The notes: a model not told the origin generated them from the letters alone. Counted from the first letter of the stretch, positions 24,806 to 33,418 are shown. The stretch: 43,038 nt of DNA from Verrucomicrobia bacterium 12-59-8 (GCA_002279765.1 NCCR01000036.1:1-43038), one strand, 5' to 3'. Made by a program: numbers and translations.

Positions 24806-26149
24806 TTAGATCGCCACTTCCGCATCTTCGTCACCTGCATCCACCAGCGAGTGGGTGATCATGCCTGCTGCGACGGTGTTGTTCGTCTGTTCATCGACGA
24901 GGACGAAGCTGCCGGTGGTGCGGTTTTTTCCATACGGGTCGAAGAAAATTGGCGACGCACAGCGGAGGCGGATGCAGCCGATGTCATTCAGTGCGAACTC
25001 CTTGCTCTCTGTGGTTTTTTCCAGCGTGCTGATGTTCACCTTGTAAAGCACATCGGTGACGACGGCGCGCACATCATTGGTGGTGTGGCGCAGATGGAAG
25101 CGGCTGCGGGGCTTGAGCGTCTTCTTGTCGGCGAACCAGCAGATCATGGCGTCAAACTCATGGCTGGTCTGCGTGGGCTCGTTGGCCTTCACGATCATGC
25201 CGCCACGGCTGGTGTCGATCTCATCGGCCACAGTGATGCTGTAGCTGAGCTGCGGGATCGCTTCCTCCTGCGGGCCTTCATAGGTGTGAATGCCGGTGAT
25301 CTTCGACTTCATTTCGGACGGATACACGAGTACGTCATCGCCCACGCGGAAGGTGCCGCTGGCCATGCGGCCGGCAAAGCCACGGTAGTCATGCAGATTG
25401 CCGAGCTTGGAATCTTCACGATCGGAGATCGGACGAATGACCCACTGCACAGCAAAGCGCGCTTCATCTGCGGCGGTTTCACTGTGTACCTGGACGGTCT
25501 CAAGATGCTGCAGCAGCGACGGGCCGGTGTACCAAGGTGTCTGCTCGGATTTATCGACCACGTTGTCACCATTGAGCGCACTCATCGGGATCGGTGTGAC
25601 CTTTGGCAACTGGTCGAGACCTTTGGCGAAGGCCTGGAAGTCGGCGACAATCTTGTTGTAAACGGCCTCGTCAAAGTCCACGAGGTCCATCTTGTTCACC
25701 GCCAGCACGATGTGACCGATGCGCAGCAGGCTCGCGAGAAAGGTGTGGCGCATGGTCTGCTCAATGACACCGAGACGCGCATCGATCAGAATGATGGCGA
25801 GATCAGCGGTGGAGGCGCCGGTGACCATGTTGCGCGTGTACTGAATATGCCCCGGAGTGTCAGCGATGATGAATTTGCGCTTCGGCGTGGCGAAGTAGCG
25901 ATAGGCCACATCGATCGTGATGCCCTGCTCGCGCTCGGCACGCAGACCGTCGGTAAGCAAGGCGAGGTTCACATGCGCATCGCCACGACGCTTGGAGGAT
26001 TCTTCGACGGCAAGAAGCTGGTCTTCGAAGATGGATTTGGAATCATACAGCAAGCGGCCGATAAGGGTGCTTTTGCCATCGTCCACACTGCCGGCAGTGG
26101 TGAAGCGAAGGAGAGAAGATTCGGTAGGGTTGAGAGTGGTGGTGGTCAT
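24806..26149 (-). CDS. cysN: Sulfate adenylyltransferase, GTPase subunit
   Basis: A 447-residue translation-factor-type GTPase. G1 is GSVDDGKST (20-28), G3 DTPGH (97-101), G4 NKMD (152-155). The rest has the EF-Tu-like barrel domains of CysN. With CysD it makes adenylyl sulfate (APS) from ATP and sulfate, driven by GTP hydrolysis. The protein ends near the barrel domains, with no fused APS kinase (CysC), as some CysNC proteins have. It is the last intact gene of the cysH-tauE-cysD operon but is separated from cysD by a toxin-antitoxin pair whose toxin stop lies 3 bp before its start. Strong homology; function well supported. Confidence 0.96.
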   Translation of the reverse strand: MTTTTLNPTESSLLRFTTAGSVDDGKSTLIGRLLYDSKSIFEDQLLAVEESSKRRGDAHVNLALLTDGLRAEREQGITIDVAYRYFATPKRKFIIADTPGHIQYTRNMVTGASTADLAIILIDARLGVIEQTMRHTFLASLLRIGHIVLAVNKMDLVDFDEAVYNKIVADFQAFAKGLDQLPKVTPIPMSALNGDNVVDKSEQTPWYTGPSLLQHLETVQVHSETAADEARFAVQWVIRPISDREDSKLGNLHDYRGFAGRMASGTFRVGDDVLVYPSEMKSKITGIHTYEGPQEEAIPQLSYSITVADEIDTSRGGMIVKANEPTQTSHEFDAMICWFADKKTLKPRSRFHLRHTTNDVRAVVTDVLYKVNISTLEKTTESKEFALNDIGCIRLRCASPIFFDPYGKNRTTGSFVLVDEQTNNTVAAGMITHSLVDAGDEDAEVAI

Positions 26150-26152
26150 AAT

Positions 26153-26452
26153 TCAGTCAATTCTGCGCTGCCAGTAATCAGGGCGGCGTTTGTCGTGGGC
26201 CACGGCGATAATGATGACGTTTGTGGCAGACGGGAGATAAATGAGGTTGAAAGGGTAGCGATCCACTCGGACGGCCCGAGCTTTGCCTTGTTTGGTGACG
26301 GGATGAAAGTTGCCAGGAGTGCTGCTGATTTTGTCGAGTGTGGCGGACACTTCCTCAAGGAACTCTGAGGCGGCCCGATCACTGTGTTTTTGATACCAGG
26401 AATAGCTTCGCTTAAGGTCGCGTCTTGCGCCGGCGTGGAAGTGAAACTTCAT
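26153..26452 (-). CDS. RelE/ParE-type toxin
   Basis: A 99-residue basic protein of the RelE/ParE superfamily. The segment FHAGARRDLKRSYSWYQKHS followed by FLEEVSATLDKI is the N-terminal helical hairpin, and RVDRYPFNLIY then IIIAVAHDKRRPDYW is the typical C-terminal beta-sheet ending (H-x-x-R-x-P-x-Y-W), as in ParE-like toxins. Its ATG overlaps the antitoxin stop by 4 bp. The toxin would act on gyrase (ParE-like) or on mRNA at the ribosome (RelE-like); sequence alone does not decide. It is positioned 3 bp before cysN. Confidence 0.9.
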   Translation of the reverse strand: MKFHFHAGARRDLKRSYSWYQKHSDRAASEFLEEVSATLDKISSTPGNFHPVTKQGKARAVRVDRYPFNLIYLPSATNVIIIAVAHDKRRPDYWQRRID

Positions 26453-26715
26453 GATTCTGTCCGCACCTGAGCTCGAAGCTCGGCCAACACTTGCTCAGCC
26501 GGGATAAGTTCCGCAGTTCCCGACTCGACTTCTGCAATGCGACGGTTGATTTCTTCCATCCACTCCGGTGAAAGCGTAACCTCGCTTTCATCCTCCCCGC
26601 AGCCGCCGTGCAAGCGATCTGACAGGCGATTCAGCAGCTCATACTGATCGTCGATTGGAAGCTGCTCAGAGACTTCCAAGAATGACTCAATGGTAATTGG
26701 AGGATTCGCAGTCAT
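26449..26715 (-). CDS. Addiction-module antitoxin (Unstab_antitox family)
   Basis: An 88-residue acidic protein of the addiction-module protein family (PF09720, TIGR02574). The start MTANPPITIESFLEVSEQLP, a LPIDDQYELLNRL helix, and LSPEWMEEINRRIAEVESGT match the family's pattern of two helical segments with WMEEI before a toxin-wrapping tail (ELIPAEQVLAELR). The frame is open 57 codons further upstream over cysD, but homology begins at ATG 26715. It lies 28 bp after cysD and overlaps the toxin by 4 bp. Confidence 0.9.
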   Translation of the reverse strand: MTANPPITIESFLEVSEQLPIDDQYELLNRLSDRLHGGCGEDESEVTLSPEWMEEINRRIAEVESGTAELIPAEQVLAELRAQVRTES

Positions 26716-26743
26716 GGCAAAGAGGATAGCACGATTCCCGGGA

Positions 26744-27652
26744 TCAGAAATAGCCTTCTTTTTTGCGGTCTTCCATGGCCGTCTCGGAGCGCTTGTCATC
26801 GGCGCGGGTACCGCGTTCGGTCTGACGGGCAGCCGCGACTTCGGCAACGATTTCATCAATCGTGCTGGCGGTGGATTCGACGGCACCAGTGCAGGTGGCG
26901 TCGCCGACGGTGCGGAAGCGGATGGTCATCTCCTTCACCTTCGGCTTCTCTTCGTCGAGCAGCGGGATGATGCCGGTGCTGGCGTCGAGAAGCTGGCCGT
27001 GGCGCTCGATGATCTTGCGCTGGTGGCTGAAATAGAGGCTTGGCAGGGGGATGTTTTCCTGGCGGATGTACTGCCAGATGTCCATCTCGGTCCAGTTGCT
27101 CAGCGGGAAGACGCGGAAGTGCTCGCCGAAGTGTTTGCGACCGTTGAAGATGTTCCAAAGTTCCGGGCGCTGGTTCTTGGGGTCCCACTGGCCGAATTCA
27201 TCGCGGTGGCTGAAGAAGCGCTCCTTGGCGCGGGCTTTCTCTTCATCGCGGCGACCACCACCAAGGCAGGCGTCGAACTGATTTTCTTCGATGGTGTCGA
27301 GCAGCGTCACGGTCTGCAGCTTGTTGCGGCTGGCGTTGTGGCCCTTTTCTTCCTGCACACGGCCGTCGTCGATGGACTTCTGCACGAGACCGACCGTCAG
27401 CGTGGCGCCGATCTCCTGCACGAACCAGTCGCGGTATTCCATGGCCTCAGGGAAGTTGTGGCCGGTGTCCACATGCAGCAGCGGGAAGGGCAGCTTGGAG
27501 GGGTAGAAGGCTTTGCGCGCCAGCCAGGCCATGACGATGGAGTCTTTGCCGCCGGAGAAAAGCAGCGCGGGCTTTTGGAACTGCGCCGCCGTTTCGCGCA
27601 GGATGTAGATGGCCTCGGATTCGAGGAATTGGAGATGAGTGATCGCGGACAT
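26744..27652 (-). CDS. cysD: Sulfate adenylyltransferase, small subunit
   Basis: A 302-residue PP-loop ATP pyrophosphatase-type protein. The PP-loop SGGKDS is at 33-38, followed by HVDTGHNFPE and LGGGRRDEEKARAKER, both CysD hallmarks; the C-terminal tail ends in ERGTRADDKRSETAMEDRKK, typical for the family. With CysN it makes APS. It is the third gene in cysH-tauE-cysD; 16 bp separate tauE and cysD. Downstream, 28 bp lead to the inserted antitoxin gene instead of cysN. Confidence 0.97.
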   Translation of the reverse strand: MSAITHLQFLESEAIYILRETAAQFQKPALLFSGGKDSIVMAWLARKAFYPSKLPFPLLHVDTGHNFPEAMEYRDWFVQEIGATLTVGLVQKSIDDGRVQEEKGHNASRNKLQTVTLLDTIEENQFDACLGGGRRDEEKARAKERFFSHRDEFGQWDPKNQRPELWNIFNGRKHFGEHFRVFPLSNWTEMDIWQYIRQENIPLPSLYFSHQRKIIERHGQLLDASTGIIPLLDEEKPKVKEMTIRFRTVGDATCTGAVESTASTIDEIVAEVAAARQTERGTRADDKRSETAMEDRKKEGYF

Positions 27653-27668
27653 GAGACGGGTCGGGGAA

Positions 27669-28415
27669 TTAAAGAATCTTGAAAATGCGGAGGGAATTGA
27701 TGACGACGATCAGCACGCCGACAAGCACCATGAAGGGCTTGTGCGGGATGTGTTTCGCGGCCCACGCAGCGAGAGGCGCAGCGATGACACCACCGATGGC
27801 GAGCGCAAGGATGATGTTCCAATGCGTGAGGCCGATGGTCAGGAAGAAGGTGATGGAAGCAGCCAGCGTGACGAAGAACTCCACGGCGTTCACGCTGCCG
27901 ACGGTGATGCGCGTGTCATTGCCACGGATGATGAGATTGGAGGCAACGATGGGCCCCCAGCCGCCGCCGCACATCGCATCAACCAGCGCACCAAAGAATC
28001 CCAGCGGGGCGAGATGCGTGGTGACCTTGCGCGGAGGAATGCGGGTGAAGGCCTTGCCGATGATCACGAGGCCCATCACCACGAGATAGACGGAGATGTA
28101 AGGTTTCAGCACCTTGCCATCGATCGAGGTGAGGATGTACGCCCCCACGACCGCGCCGATCACTGCGGGAATGAGCAAACGGCGAAACAAAACGCGGTCA
28201 ACATTGCCAAACGCGTGATGAGAGAGGCCCGAGGCCCCCGTGGTGAAACATTCCGCCGCATGCACCGTGGCGCTGACCACCTGCGGCGACACGCCAAAGA
28301 TGGACAGCAAGGAAGAAGCGCTGACGCCGTAGGCCATGCCGAGTGCTCCGTCGATCAATTGAGCGACGAAGCCGGCCAGCACATAAAGCGCGAATTCGGA
28401 AGTCAGGAATTCCAT
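27669..28415 (-). CDS. TauE/SafE-family sulfite/organosulfur exporter-like permease
   Basis: A 248-residue membrane protein with about eight predicted transmembrane segments. The duplicated TauE motif is visible: GFVAQLIDGALGMAYG in the first half, and GFFGALVDAMCGGGWGP in the second, each with the conserved G..xDxx(L/M)xGGG pattern. It probably exports sulfite or moves sulfate or a related sulfur anion across the inner membrane. It is 6 bp downstream of cysH and 16 bp upstream of cysD, so it works with sulfate assimilation, perhaps to release excess sulfite. Confidence 0.9.
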   Translation of the reverse strand: MEFLTSEFALYVLAGFVAQLIDGALGMAYGVSASSLLSIFGVSPQVVSATVHAAECFTTGASGLSHHAFGNVDRVLFRRLLIPAVIGAVVGAYILTSIDGKVLKPYISVYLVVMGLVIIGKAFTRIPPRKVTTHLAPLGFFGALVDAMCGGGWGPIVASNLIIRGNDTRITVGSVNAVEFFVTLAASITFFLTIGLTHWNIILALAIGGVIAAPLAAWAAKHIPHKPFMVLVGVLIVVINSLRIFKIL

Positions 28416-28421
28416 GGACGC

Positions 28422-29078
28422 TTACGCTTTGTCGGTGACAAGCTTGGCGTGCAGGCCGCACTCGTGCTTTTCATCGCCTTTGGCAGGATCGTAGTAGGTG
28501 CGCTCGTTCGGCAGATCGTGTTCGATCAGGTAGGCGTCCATCTCAACGGGTGTCCATTCGAGGATTGGGTTCACCTTGAGGCAGTTGAACTTGGCATCCC
28601 ACATGAAGGGCTGCAGCGTGGCGGCACGCTGGGGGTTTTGCTCCTTGCGCAGCGCGGTGATCCACACCTTCGGAGCCAGCTCACGCATGCCGCGCTCAAA
28701 GGGCTCCAGTTTCATGATGCGGCTGAAGGATTCCACGCGCTCGACTTCATCCGGCATTGGAACCTGCCCACCATTGAGCGCCAGCCAGTGAGCGGCGGTC
28801 ATTTTAGGCAGGTAGGGCTGAAGATTGAGGCCCAGCCGTGCGCGGCTCTTCTCGGCGAAGATATAGGTTTCAGGGAGATTGGTGCCGTGATCCACCCAAA
28901 GGATCGGGATGTCCTGACTCTGTTCAGTCGCGAGATGCAGGATCACCGCCTCATACGGACGGAAATTCGTGGTGACGATGGCCCCGCCGTCGGCATGAGC
29001 GAGCGCGGTTTGGATGATTTCCTGGGGCGACTGGCCACGGGCGGCATCATTGAGAGCTTGGATTTGGTCTGGATTCAT
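28422..29078 (-). CDS. cysH: Phosphoadenylyl-sulfate (or adenylyl-sulfate) reductase
   Basis: A 218-residue PP-loop reductase from ATG 29078 (MNPDQIQALNDAARGQ). The signature ECGLH with the catalytic cysteine is near the C-terminus, and FRPYEAVILHL is the nucleotide-binding part. The CC...CxxC iron-sulfur motif of APS reductases is not seen, so it is of the PAPS-reductase type (thioredoxin-dependent). The frame is open back to 29153, but that would run through the rpmA terminator; an alternative ATG at 29111 exists. A possible -35/-10 pair (TTTACA, 18 bp, TAATCC) lies close before the start. It heads the sulfur operon. Confidence 0.93.
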   Translation of the reverse strand: MNPDQIQALNDAARGQSPQEIIQTALAHADGGAIVTTNFRPYEAVILHLATEQSQDIPILWVDHGTNLPETYIFAEKSRARLGLNLQPYLPKMTAAHWLALNGGQVPMPDEVERVESFSRIMKLEPFERGMRELAPKVWITALRKEQNPQRAATLQPFMWDAKFNCLKVNPILEWTPVEMDAYLIEHDLPNERTYYDPAKGDEKHECGLHAKLVTDKA

Positions 29079-29151
29079 GCGGGGGAGCGGATTATTCACC
29101 TTATTCCCCATGTGTAAAGTAGGAAATTCAAACCAGCAGTGGAAATTGGGC

Positions 29152-29182
29152 AAGAAAAAGGGCGCGGAGATGATCCGCGCCC
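29152..29182 (-). terminator. Rho-independent terminator of rplU-rpmA
   Basis: On the minus strand, GGGCGCGGA (29182-29174), loop TCATC, TCCGCGCCC (29168-29160), then TTTTTC. A perfect 9-bp stem with a T-run, 25 bp after the rpmA stop. Confidence 0.92.
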
Positions 29183-29207
29183 TGATTAAAATAAACTGTT
29201 CGATCGC

Positions 29208-29468
29208 TTATGCCTCGAGAGCAGCAGCAGGCTCGATGTTCACGCGACGACCGTCCTTGTCGAAGAGAACTTTGCCGTCCACGAGAGCGAAAATGGTGTG
29301 ATCGCGGCCAAGACCGACATTGCGGCCTGGAACCCACTTCGTACCGCGCTGGCGGAGGATGATGTTGCCTGCGATGACGGCTTCACCGCCGAATTTCTTG
29401 ACGCCAAGACGCTTGCTCTGGCTGTCGCGACCGTTTTTGACGGAACCTTGTCCTTTTTTATGGGCCAT
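29208..29468 (-). CDS. rpmA: 50S ribosomal protein L27
   Basis: An 86-residue protein. [20 protein letters not shown] is the diagnostic N-terminus, and [20 protein letters not shown] follows. The protein starts directly at MAHKK, without the cleaved extension known in Firmicutes. L27's N-terminal tail reaches the peptidyl transferase centre. It lies 20 bp after rplU and ends at a strong terminator. Confidence 0.98.
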   Translation of the reverse strand: MAHKKGQGSVKNGRDSQSKRLGVKKFGGEAVIAGNIILRQRGTKWVPGRNVGLGRDHTIFALVDGKVLFDKDGRRVNIEPAAALEA

Positions 29469-29488
29469 AAGAAGAGAGAGTTAAAAAA

Positions 29489-29803
29489 TTAAGCGTTGAT
29501 GGCAGTGATCTGCACGAGGGTGAGCGGCTGGCGATGACCACGGGTCTTGTGGAAGCCCTTGCGCTTGCGGAACTTGAAGGTGGTGGCCTTGTCAGCCTTG
29601 TGCTGCTTAATCACCTTGGCGGAGACACTGGCACCTGCCACGGTAGGAGCGCCCACGGTGATGCTGCTGCCCTCGCCTGCGGCGAGCACCTGATCGAAGG
29701 TGGCGATTTCGCCTTCAGCAGATTCGAGCTTCTCCACGTCGAGCTTGTCGCCCACGGAGACTTTGTACTGCTTGCCGCCTGTTTTGATAATTGCGTATGC
29801 CAT
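29489..29803 (-). CDS. rplU: 50S ribosomal protein L21
   Basis: A 104-residue protein. MAYAIIKTGGKQYKVSVGDK is diagnostic, and the C-terminus KRKGFHKTRGHRQPLTLVQI is typical of L21, which binds 23S rRNA. The frame is open 20 codons further upstream, but homology starts at ATG 29803. It heads the rplU-rpmA pair. Confidence 0.98.
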   Translation of the reverse strand: MAYAIIKTGGKQYKVSVGDKLDVEKLESAEGEIATFDQVLAAGEGSSITVGAPTVAGASVSAKVIKQHKADKATTFKFRKRKGFHKTRGHRQPLTLVQITAINA

Positions 29804-29822
29804 AACCTGAAATGTAAGAGTT

Positions 29823-29847
29823 GCCCCGTCATTTTGGGACGAGGGGC
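29823..29847 (-). promoter_or_regulatory. Hairpin in the rplU leader
   Basis: On the minus strand GCCCC, a TC bulge, GTC, loop CCAAAAT, GAC and GGGGC form an 8-bp stem with a 2-base bulge, ending 19 bp before the L21 start. Ribosomal-protein leaders often carry structures bound by the product; whether this is one is inference. Confidence 0.35.
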
Positions 29848-29910
29848 GCAGAGATTTCCACACCTCAACCCGTTCGGCAAGGAAAAACTTCCCTCGAAAG
29901 CTTTAGAATT

Positions 29911-30717
29911 TTAAAATAAGGCCGTTGGAGGCGAGGAATTGCCAAAAAAATGTGTCAGCGCCTCCATCATGCCCTCACTGGCATGGCGCGAGGCGATGAA
30001 TCCACCCCGTGAATGCACGATCTGTTTCACCGGATCGACCGCATTGCTTGGACAGGCGATCATGCGTGCGTGGCGCGGATCCAGCATGCTGAGGTCATTG
30101 AAGTTGTCGCCGGCGGCAAAGCACACCGAAGCATCCAGCCCGAGCAGACGCGCCAGTTCACTCAGTGCGGTGCCTTTGCTGTAACCGCTGTGGGAAAAGC
30201 GCAGGTAGATGCCGTTGCGGTGATAACCAATGTCCGGGAACTGCTGGGTGTGCGTGTCGATGTAAGCGCAGATGCCGTCGAGCTCGAGGTCACTGGTACC
30301 CACAATGCCCATTTCTCCTTCGCTGCCGCTAATGAACGAGGCATTCGTCTGCGTCTCCACCATCTGGCGGATGGCCTGCAGCGAGGGCTTATGGTCTTTG
30401 GCAAATCGCTCCTGCGCACGGCGTGCCTGACGGTTCCAGGAACCGTAGTCGGTCCAACGGCTGAAGAAGCCCGGCTTATAGATGTCGCTCTCCTGCGCGA
30501 TGATAAAATCAGGCTCGTGAAAAATGCCATACTGCGCGAGCCCATTGATCGTCTGGCCCAGGCTGCGGCCCGTATTGATCACCCATGCCGCACCCTGGCT
30601 GCGCAGGAGCTGGATCATCTGTCCGAAACCCGGATGGTACACAGGGTCGCCCTCAGGATGCACGAGGGTGCCGTCGAAGTCGAAACAGAGAATGAAGCGG
30701 TGTTTAGGGGCGGCCAT
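29911..30717 (-). CDS. HAD-superfamily phosphatase
   Basis: A 268-residue HAD hydrolase. Motif I is DFDGTLV (nucleophile Asp and acid Asp near residues 13-15), motif II is VINTGR (about 46-51), and motif IV is GDNFNDLSML near residue 200. The cap domain and the order of motifs (motif II soon after the start, GDN-x-ND late) fit the Cof/HAD-IIB type, often sugar or nucleotide phosphate phosphatases. It is 16 bp downstream of the following membrane-protein gene on the same strand, so it may belong to that transcript. The substrate is unknown. Confidence 0.9.
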   Translation of the reverse strand: MAAPKHRFILCFDFDGTLVHPEGDPVYHPGFGQMIQLLRSQGAAWVINTGRSLGQTINGLAQYGIFHEPDFIIAQESDIYKPGFFSRWTDYGSWNRQARRAQERFAKDHKPSLQAIRQMVETQTNASFISGSEGEMGIVGTSDLELDGICAYIDTHTQQFPDIGYHRNGIYLRFSHSGYSKGTALSELARLLGLDASVCFAAGDNFNDLSMLDPRHARMIACPSNAVDPVKQIVHSRGGFIASRHASEGMMEALTHFFGNSSPPTALF

Positions 30718-30733
30718 GTAGCGGGGCGCGCAT

Positions 30734-32206
30734 TCATGCCGCGAAAGAGGCCGGCTGCAAGACCGCGATCACGCGGGCGAAAGCCAGCACGCAAAGCGCC
30801 CACAGCACCGTTTCATACAGCACGAACACCGGCAGGCGCATTTTCCGGCGGCGCGCACGATGCACTAGGGACTCACTGGCCCAGAGCAGGCTCAGGACCA
30901 GCGGCGGGTAAAGCGCCAGATGGCGATTGCCCCAGGTCAGCACCGGCATGTCCCAGCCGAAATCCAGGCTGCAGGCCAGCCAGGCAGCAATGCTGAACAA
31001 GGCCAGCGGGGCCGTTTCAGGATGCAGCGCCTGCCCGGCATGCGCCGCTCGCGGCGCCACGAATGCGATGATCAGCAGCAGCAGGCATAAGATGCTGGCC
31101 AGAACGATCACGAACACTCCGCGTTCATGCGGCAGCGAATCAAAACTCCAGGGAAACTGCAGCACCTCCTCCATCATTTTCAGCCCTCCGTGCCACAAGC
31201 GCTCCTGCACCGCCTCGTGCGCATGCGCGGCGAGGTAGTTCGCATAGCTCGGCAGCTCACCTGCGGGCACGGCCTGCAAAGCTTCGCGCGTCCGATGCAC
31301 CGCCGTCCATTCCTGCATGGCGGATTCATTCTCGAACCAGCGCCAGTGAAAGGGCGCGGCGTCTCCCAGCTTCTCTTTCGAGTACGCCAGCATGGGCCCC
31401 ACAGTGATGAGATGACAAGCCACCAGCAGAACCATGCCCAGCCAGTGATTGCGCCACACCCACAGCGAGGTGCCGCCTTTATGCGGCCAATGGGCCAAAA
31501 CCCAGCCCCACAGCCAGCGCAGCGTGCTTACCGCGACGAAGACCAGCACCAACGTAGTGGTGGTCGGCAGCGTCAGATTCGCCAGCGCCGACAGAAAGCC
31601 GATCAAGCCATAGAGCCAGAGGGAATTGCGCTTCAACGCCGCGACACAGCACACCCAAGTGAGCAGGAACAGCAGTTGAAACAGTACATCGGGTGTAAAC
31701 TCCGCAGTGGAAGGCAGCAGCACGCCAAAGCCAATGGTTAAAATCGTGAGCAAAGCTGCTGGAACTGAAAACGCCCGTGCCGCCGCCAGACCGAGCATCA
31801 ATAAAAAGCCCAGGCTCAGTCCCATCAGCCAGCGCTTGCTGGATCTCAGCACACGATGGTCCTCCGCGCTCAAGACGCCGGAAGATTTGGGCTGTTCCTC
31901 TCCGACATTCCATGCAGCCAGCCAGGGCCAGAGCGGACGCACCACGCCATCCGTGCGGTGTGGCAGCCAGTCGTTCAATGGCTGAGAAACGCTTTTGGAA
32001 AAATCCAGCGTCAGATCACTCCGCGTTTCAATGGCGGCATTCAGATACATCCTTTCGTGGTCCGGAAATGCATTGTCCCGACCTGGCCCCTGCCTTTGAA
32101 ATGCCCGCAGGTAACACCAGGCAAAGAAGATCAAACACGCGAACATCACCACCCAGCGGCCACCGCGCAGCCATAATTTCGTTAATTGCAGGAACACTGA
32201 CTTCAC
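30734..32206 (-). CDS. Polytopic membrane protein, possibly a GT-C-like glycosyltransferase
   Basis: A 490-residue inner-membrane protein with about ten hydrophobic segments (for example WVVMFACLIFFAWCYL at the start, and VFVIVLASILCLLLLIIAFV late). A loop after the first segment is rich in charged and aromatic residues (FPDHERMYLNAAIETRSDLT) as in GT-C-type enzymes that use lipid-linked sugars, but no clear catalytic D-x-D was identified. The family is not recognised with certainty. It lies upstream of the HAD gene and 34 bp after an OmpA-like gene, all on the minus strand. Confidence 0.6.
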   Translation of the reverse strand: MKSVFLQLTKLWLRGGRWVVMFACLIFFAWCYLRAFQRQGPGRDNAFPDHERMYLNAAIETRSDLTLDFSKSVSQPLNDWLPHRTDGVVRPLWPWLAAWNVGEEQPKSSGVLSAEDHRVLRSSKRWLMGLSLGFLLMLGLAAARAFSVPAALLTILTIGFGVLLPSTAEFTPDVLFQLLFLLTWVCCVAALKRNSLWLYGLIGFLSALANLTLPTTTTLVLVFVAVSTLRWLWGWVLAHWPHKGGTSLWVWRNHWLGMVLLVACHLITVGPMLAYSKEKLGDAAPFHWRWFENESAMQEWTAVHRTREALQAVPAGELPSYANYLAAHAHEAVQERLWHGGLKMMEEVLQFPWSFDSLPHERGVFVIVLASILCLLLLIIAFVAPRAAHAGQALHPETAPLALFSIAAWLACSLDFGWDMPVLTWGNRHLALYPPLVLSLLWASESLVHRARRRKMRLPVFVLYETVLWALCVLAFARVIAVLQPASFAA

Positions 32207-32240
32207 CGGGTTGCGTGCTGCGAGGTTGACGTGAAACGGG

Positions 32241-33311
32241 TTACTTTTTCTGCCGCACCTTGATTTCCACGCGGCGGTTCATGCCCTGCTGCTCCACCGT
32301 GCCCGCCACGCTGACAATCGGCTTCGACTTGCCCATTCCCACGGCCTGAATGCGGTCCGTTCCTAGGCCGAGCGATTCGCGCAACCAGCTCACCACCGCA
32401 GTCGCACGGCGCATGCTGAGTTCGAGATTGTAGTCCTCGCCGCCGAAGCTGTCGGTATGGCCTTCGATGATAAAGAGCGAATCAGGATTTTTTTGAATGA
32501 GGAAACCCAACTTCATCAGGCTGAGACGCGCAGCTTCGGCGAGCTGATCGCTGCCATATTCAAACAGCAGATCAGTGGGCATCAAAATCGGGGCCGTGCT
32601 GCCGCCCATCTTGCCACCGCCGCCGAGCAGATCATCAAGATTGCTGAAGCCCTTCACTCGCGCACCGGCGGCAGTTGCGGTGCTCTGGCTTTTCACGGCG
32701 TCCAGGAGGCCAGTGTCCATCTTGCCCCCCTCGCCAGGATCCAGTGCGCCGACATCCAGCAGCATTTGATTTTCTGAGACAGGCTTCGACAAGACATCCC
32801 GGCGCACGCTGGCCATCTCGGCGGCGATGTCAGGCGCGTCCATGGCCTGCGGGGCGAGCAGCTTCGCCATGTCGCTGCCTTTGGGAGTGCCGGGCGCACC
32901 ATCTCCGGGATCATTGGCGCGGATGAAATTGGTGATCTCTTTCACGTTCGGTGTGAGGTCGATCTCCTGGTTCTTCGGCAGTTCCTGCAACTTGTCGAAA
33001 TCATCCAGCTTCGGCTCGAAGGCCTTCATGTCCGGCACATTCCCCGGCGCGATGATTTCTGGGATCTGCTGGATGGCCTGCTGGTCTTTCAGCACCTGCT
33101 CGCTGATGCGCACGCGCTCCGGCACGTCGCGCGGTTTCGTCGGTGTCACATTCGAAATGCCCAGCGTGTCAAATCCGACCACAAGCATCATGTGAAACAC
33201 CACCGAGAGAATCAGTGCGAACATGACCCACCATTTCAGGCTCCAATCGTCGCGTGAACGAAAGGAGGACTGCGGGGTGGTCCATTCGGGGGGATGGGTG
33301 ACTGCGGCCAT
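32241..33311 (-). CDS. OmpA-family peptidoglycan-binding protein with an N-terminal membrane anchor
   Basis: A 356-residue protein from ATG 33311. One transmembrane segment (WWVMFALILSVVFHMMLVVGF) near residue 30 is followed by a long proline/aspartate-rich linker and a C-terminal OmpA domain (about 245-356). The domain has FEYGSDQL, IEGHTDSFGGEDYNLELSMRRA and GKSKPIV, i.e. the D and R residues that bind diaminopimelate. It probably tethers inner membrane to the peptidoglycan, as MotB-like or TolR-like proteins do, though no MotA/TolQ partner is adjacent. The frame is open 15 codons further upstream; the M(AAVTHPPEW) start is preferred. Confidence 0.85.
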   Translation of the reverse strand: MAAVTHPPEWTTPQSSFRSRDDWSLKWWVMFALILSVVFHMMLVVGFDTLGISNVTPTKPRDVPERVRISEQVLKDQQAIQQIPEIIAPGNVPDMKAFEPKLDDFDKLQELPKNQEIDLTPNVKEITNFIRANDPGDGAPGTPKGSDMAKLLAPQAMDAPDIAAEMASVRRDVLSKPVSENQMLLDVGALDPGEGGKMDTGLLDAVKSQSTATAAGARVKGFSNLDDLLGGGGKMGGSTAPILMPTDLLFEYGSDQLAEAARLSLMKLGFLIQKNPDSLFIIEGHTDSFGGEDYNLELSMRRATAVVSWLRESLGLGTDRIQAVGMGKSKPIVSVAGTVEQQGMNRRVEIKVRQKK

Positions 33312-33418
33312 GACGAGGATAAGGCTACCACGGTGACAAAAGATTGCACGCGGCACTTTCGCCGTGACATCGCCCCCTCGGAATTCGTATTCTGAAAGCT
33401 CACCCGCACCCCAACACC

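Noticed and set aside
24851..26368. 505-codon plus-strand frame opposite cysN
   Set aside because: Shadow of a well-supported gene; the translation shows Asp/His/Val-rich composition typical of antisense frames and no start context.
27639..29117. 492-codon plus-strand frame opposite tauE and cysH
   Set aside because: It runs across two real genes and their junction, and has no protein family pattern.
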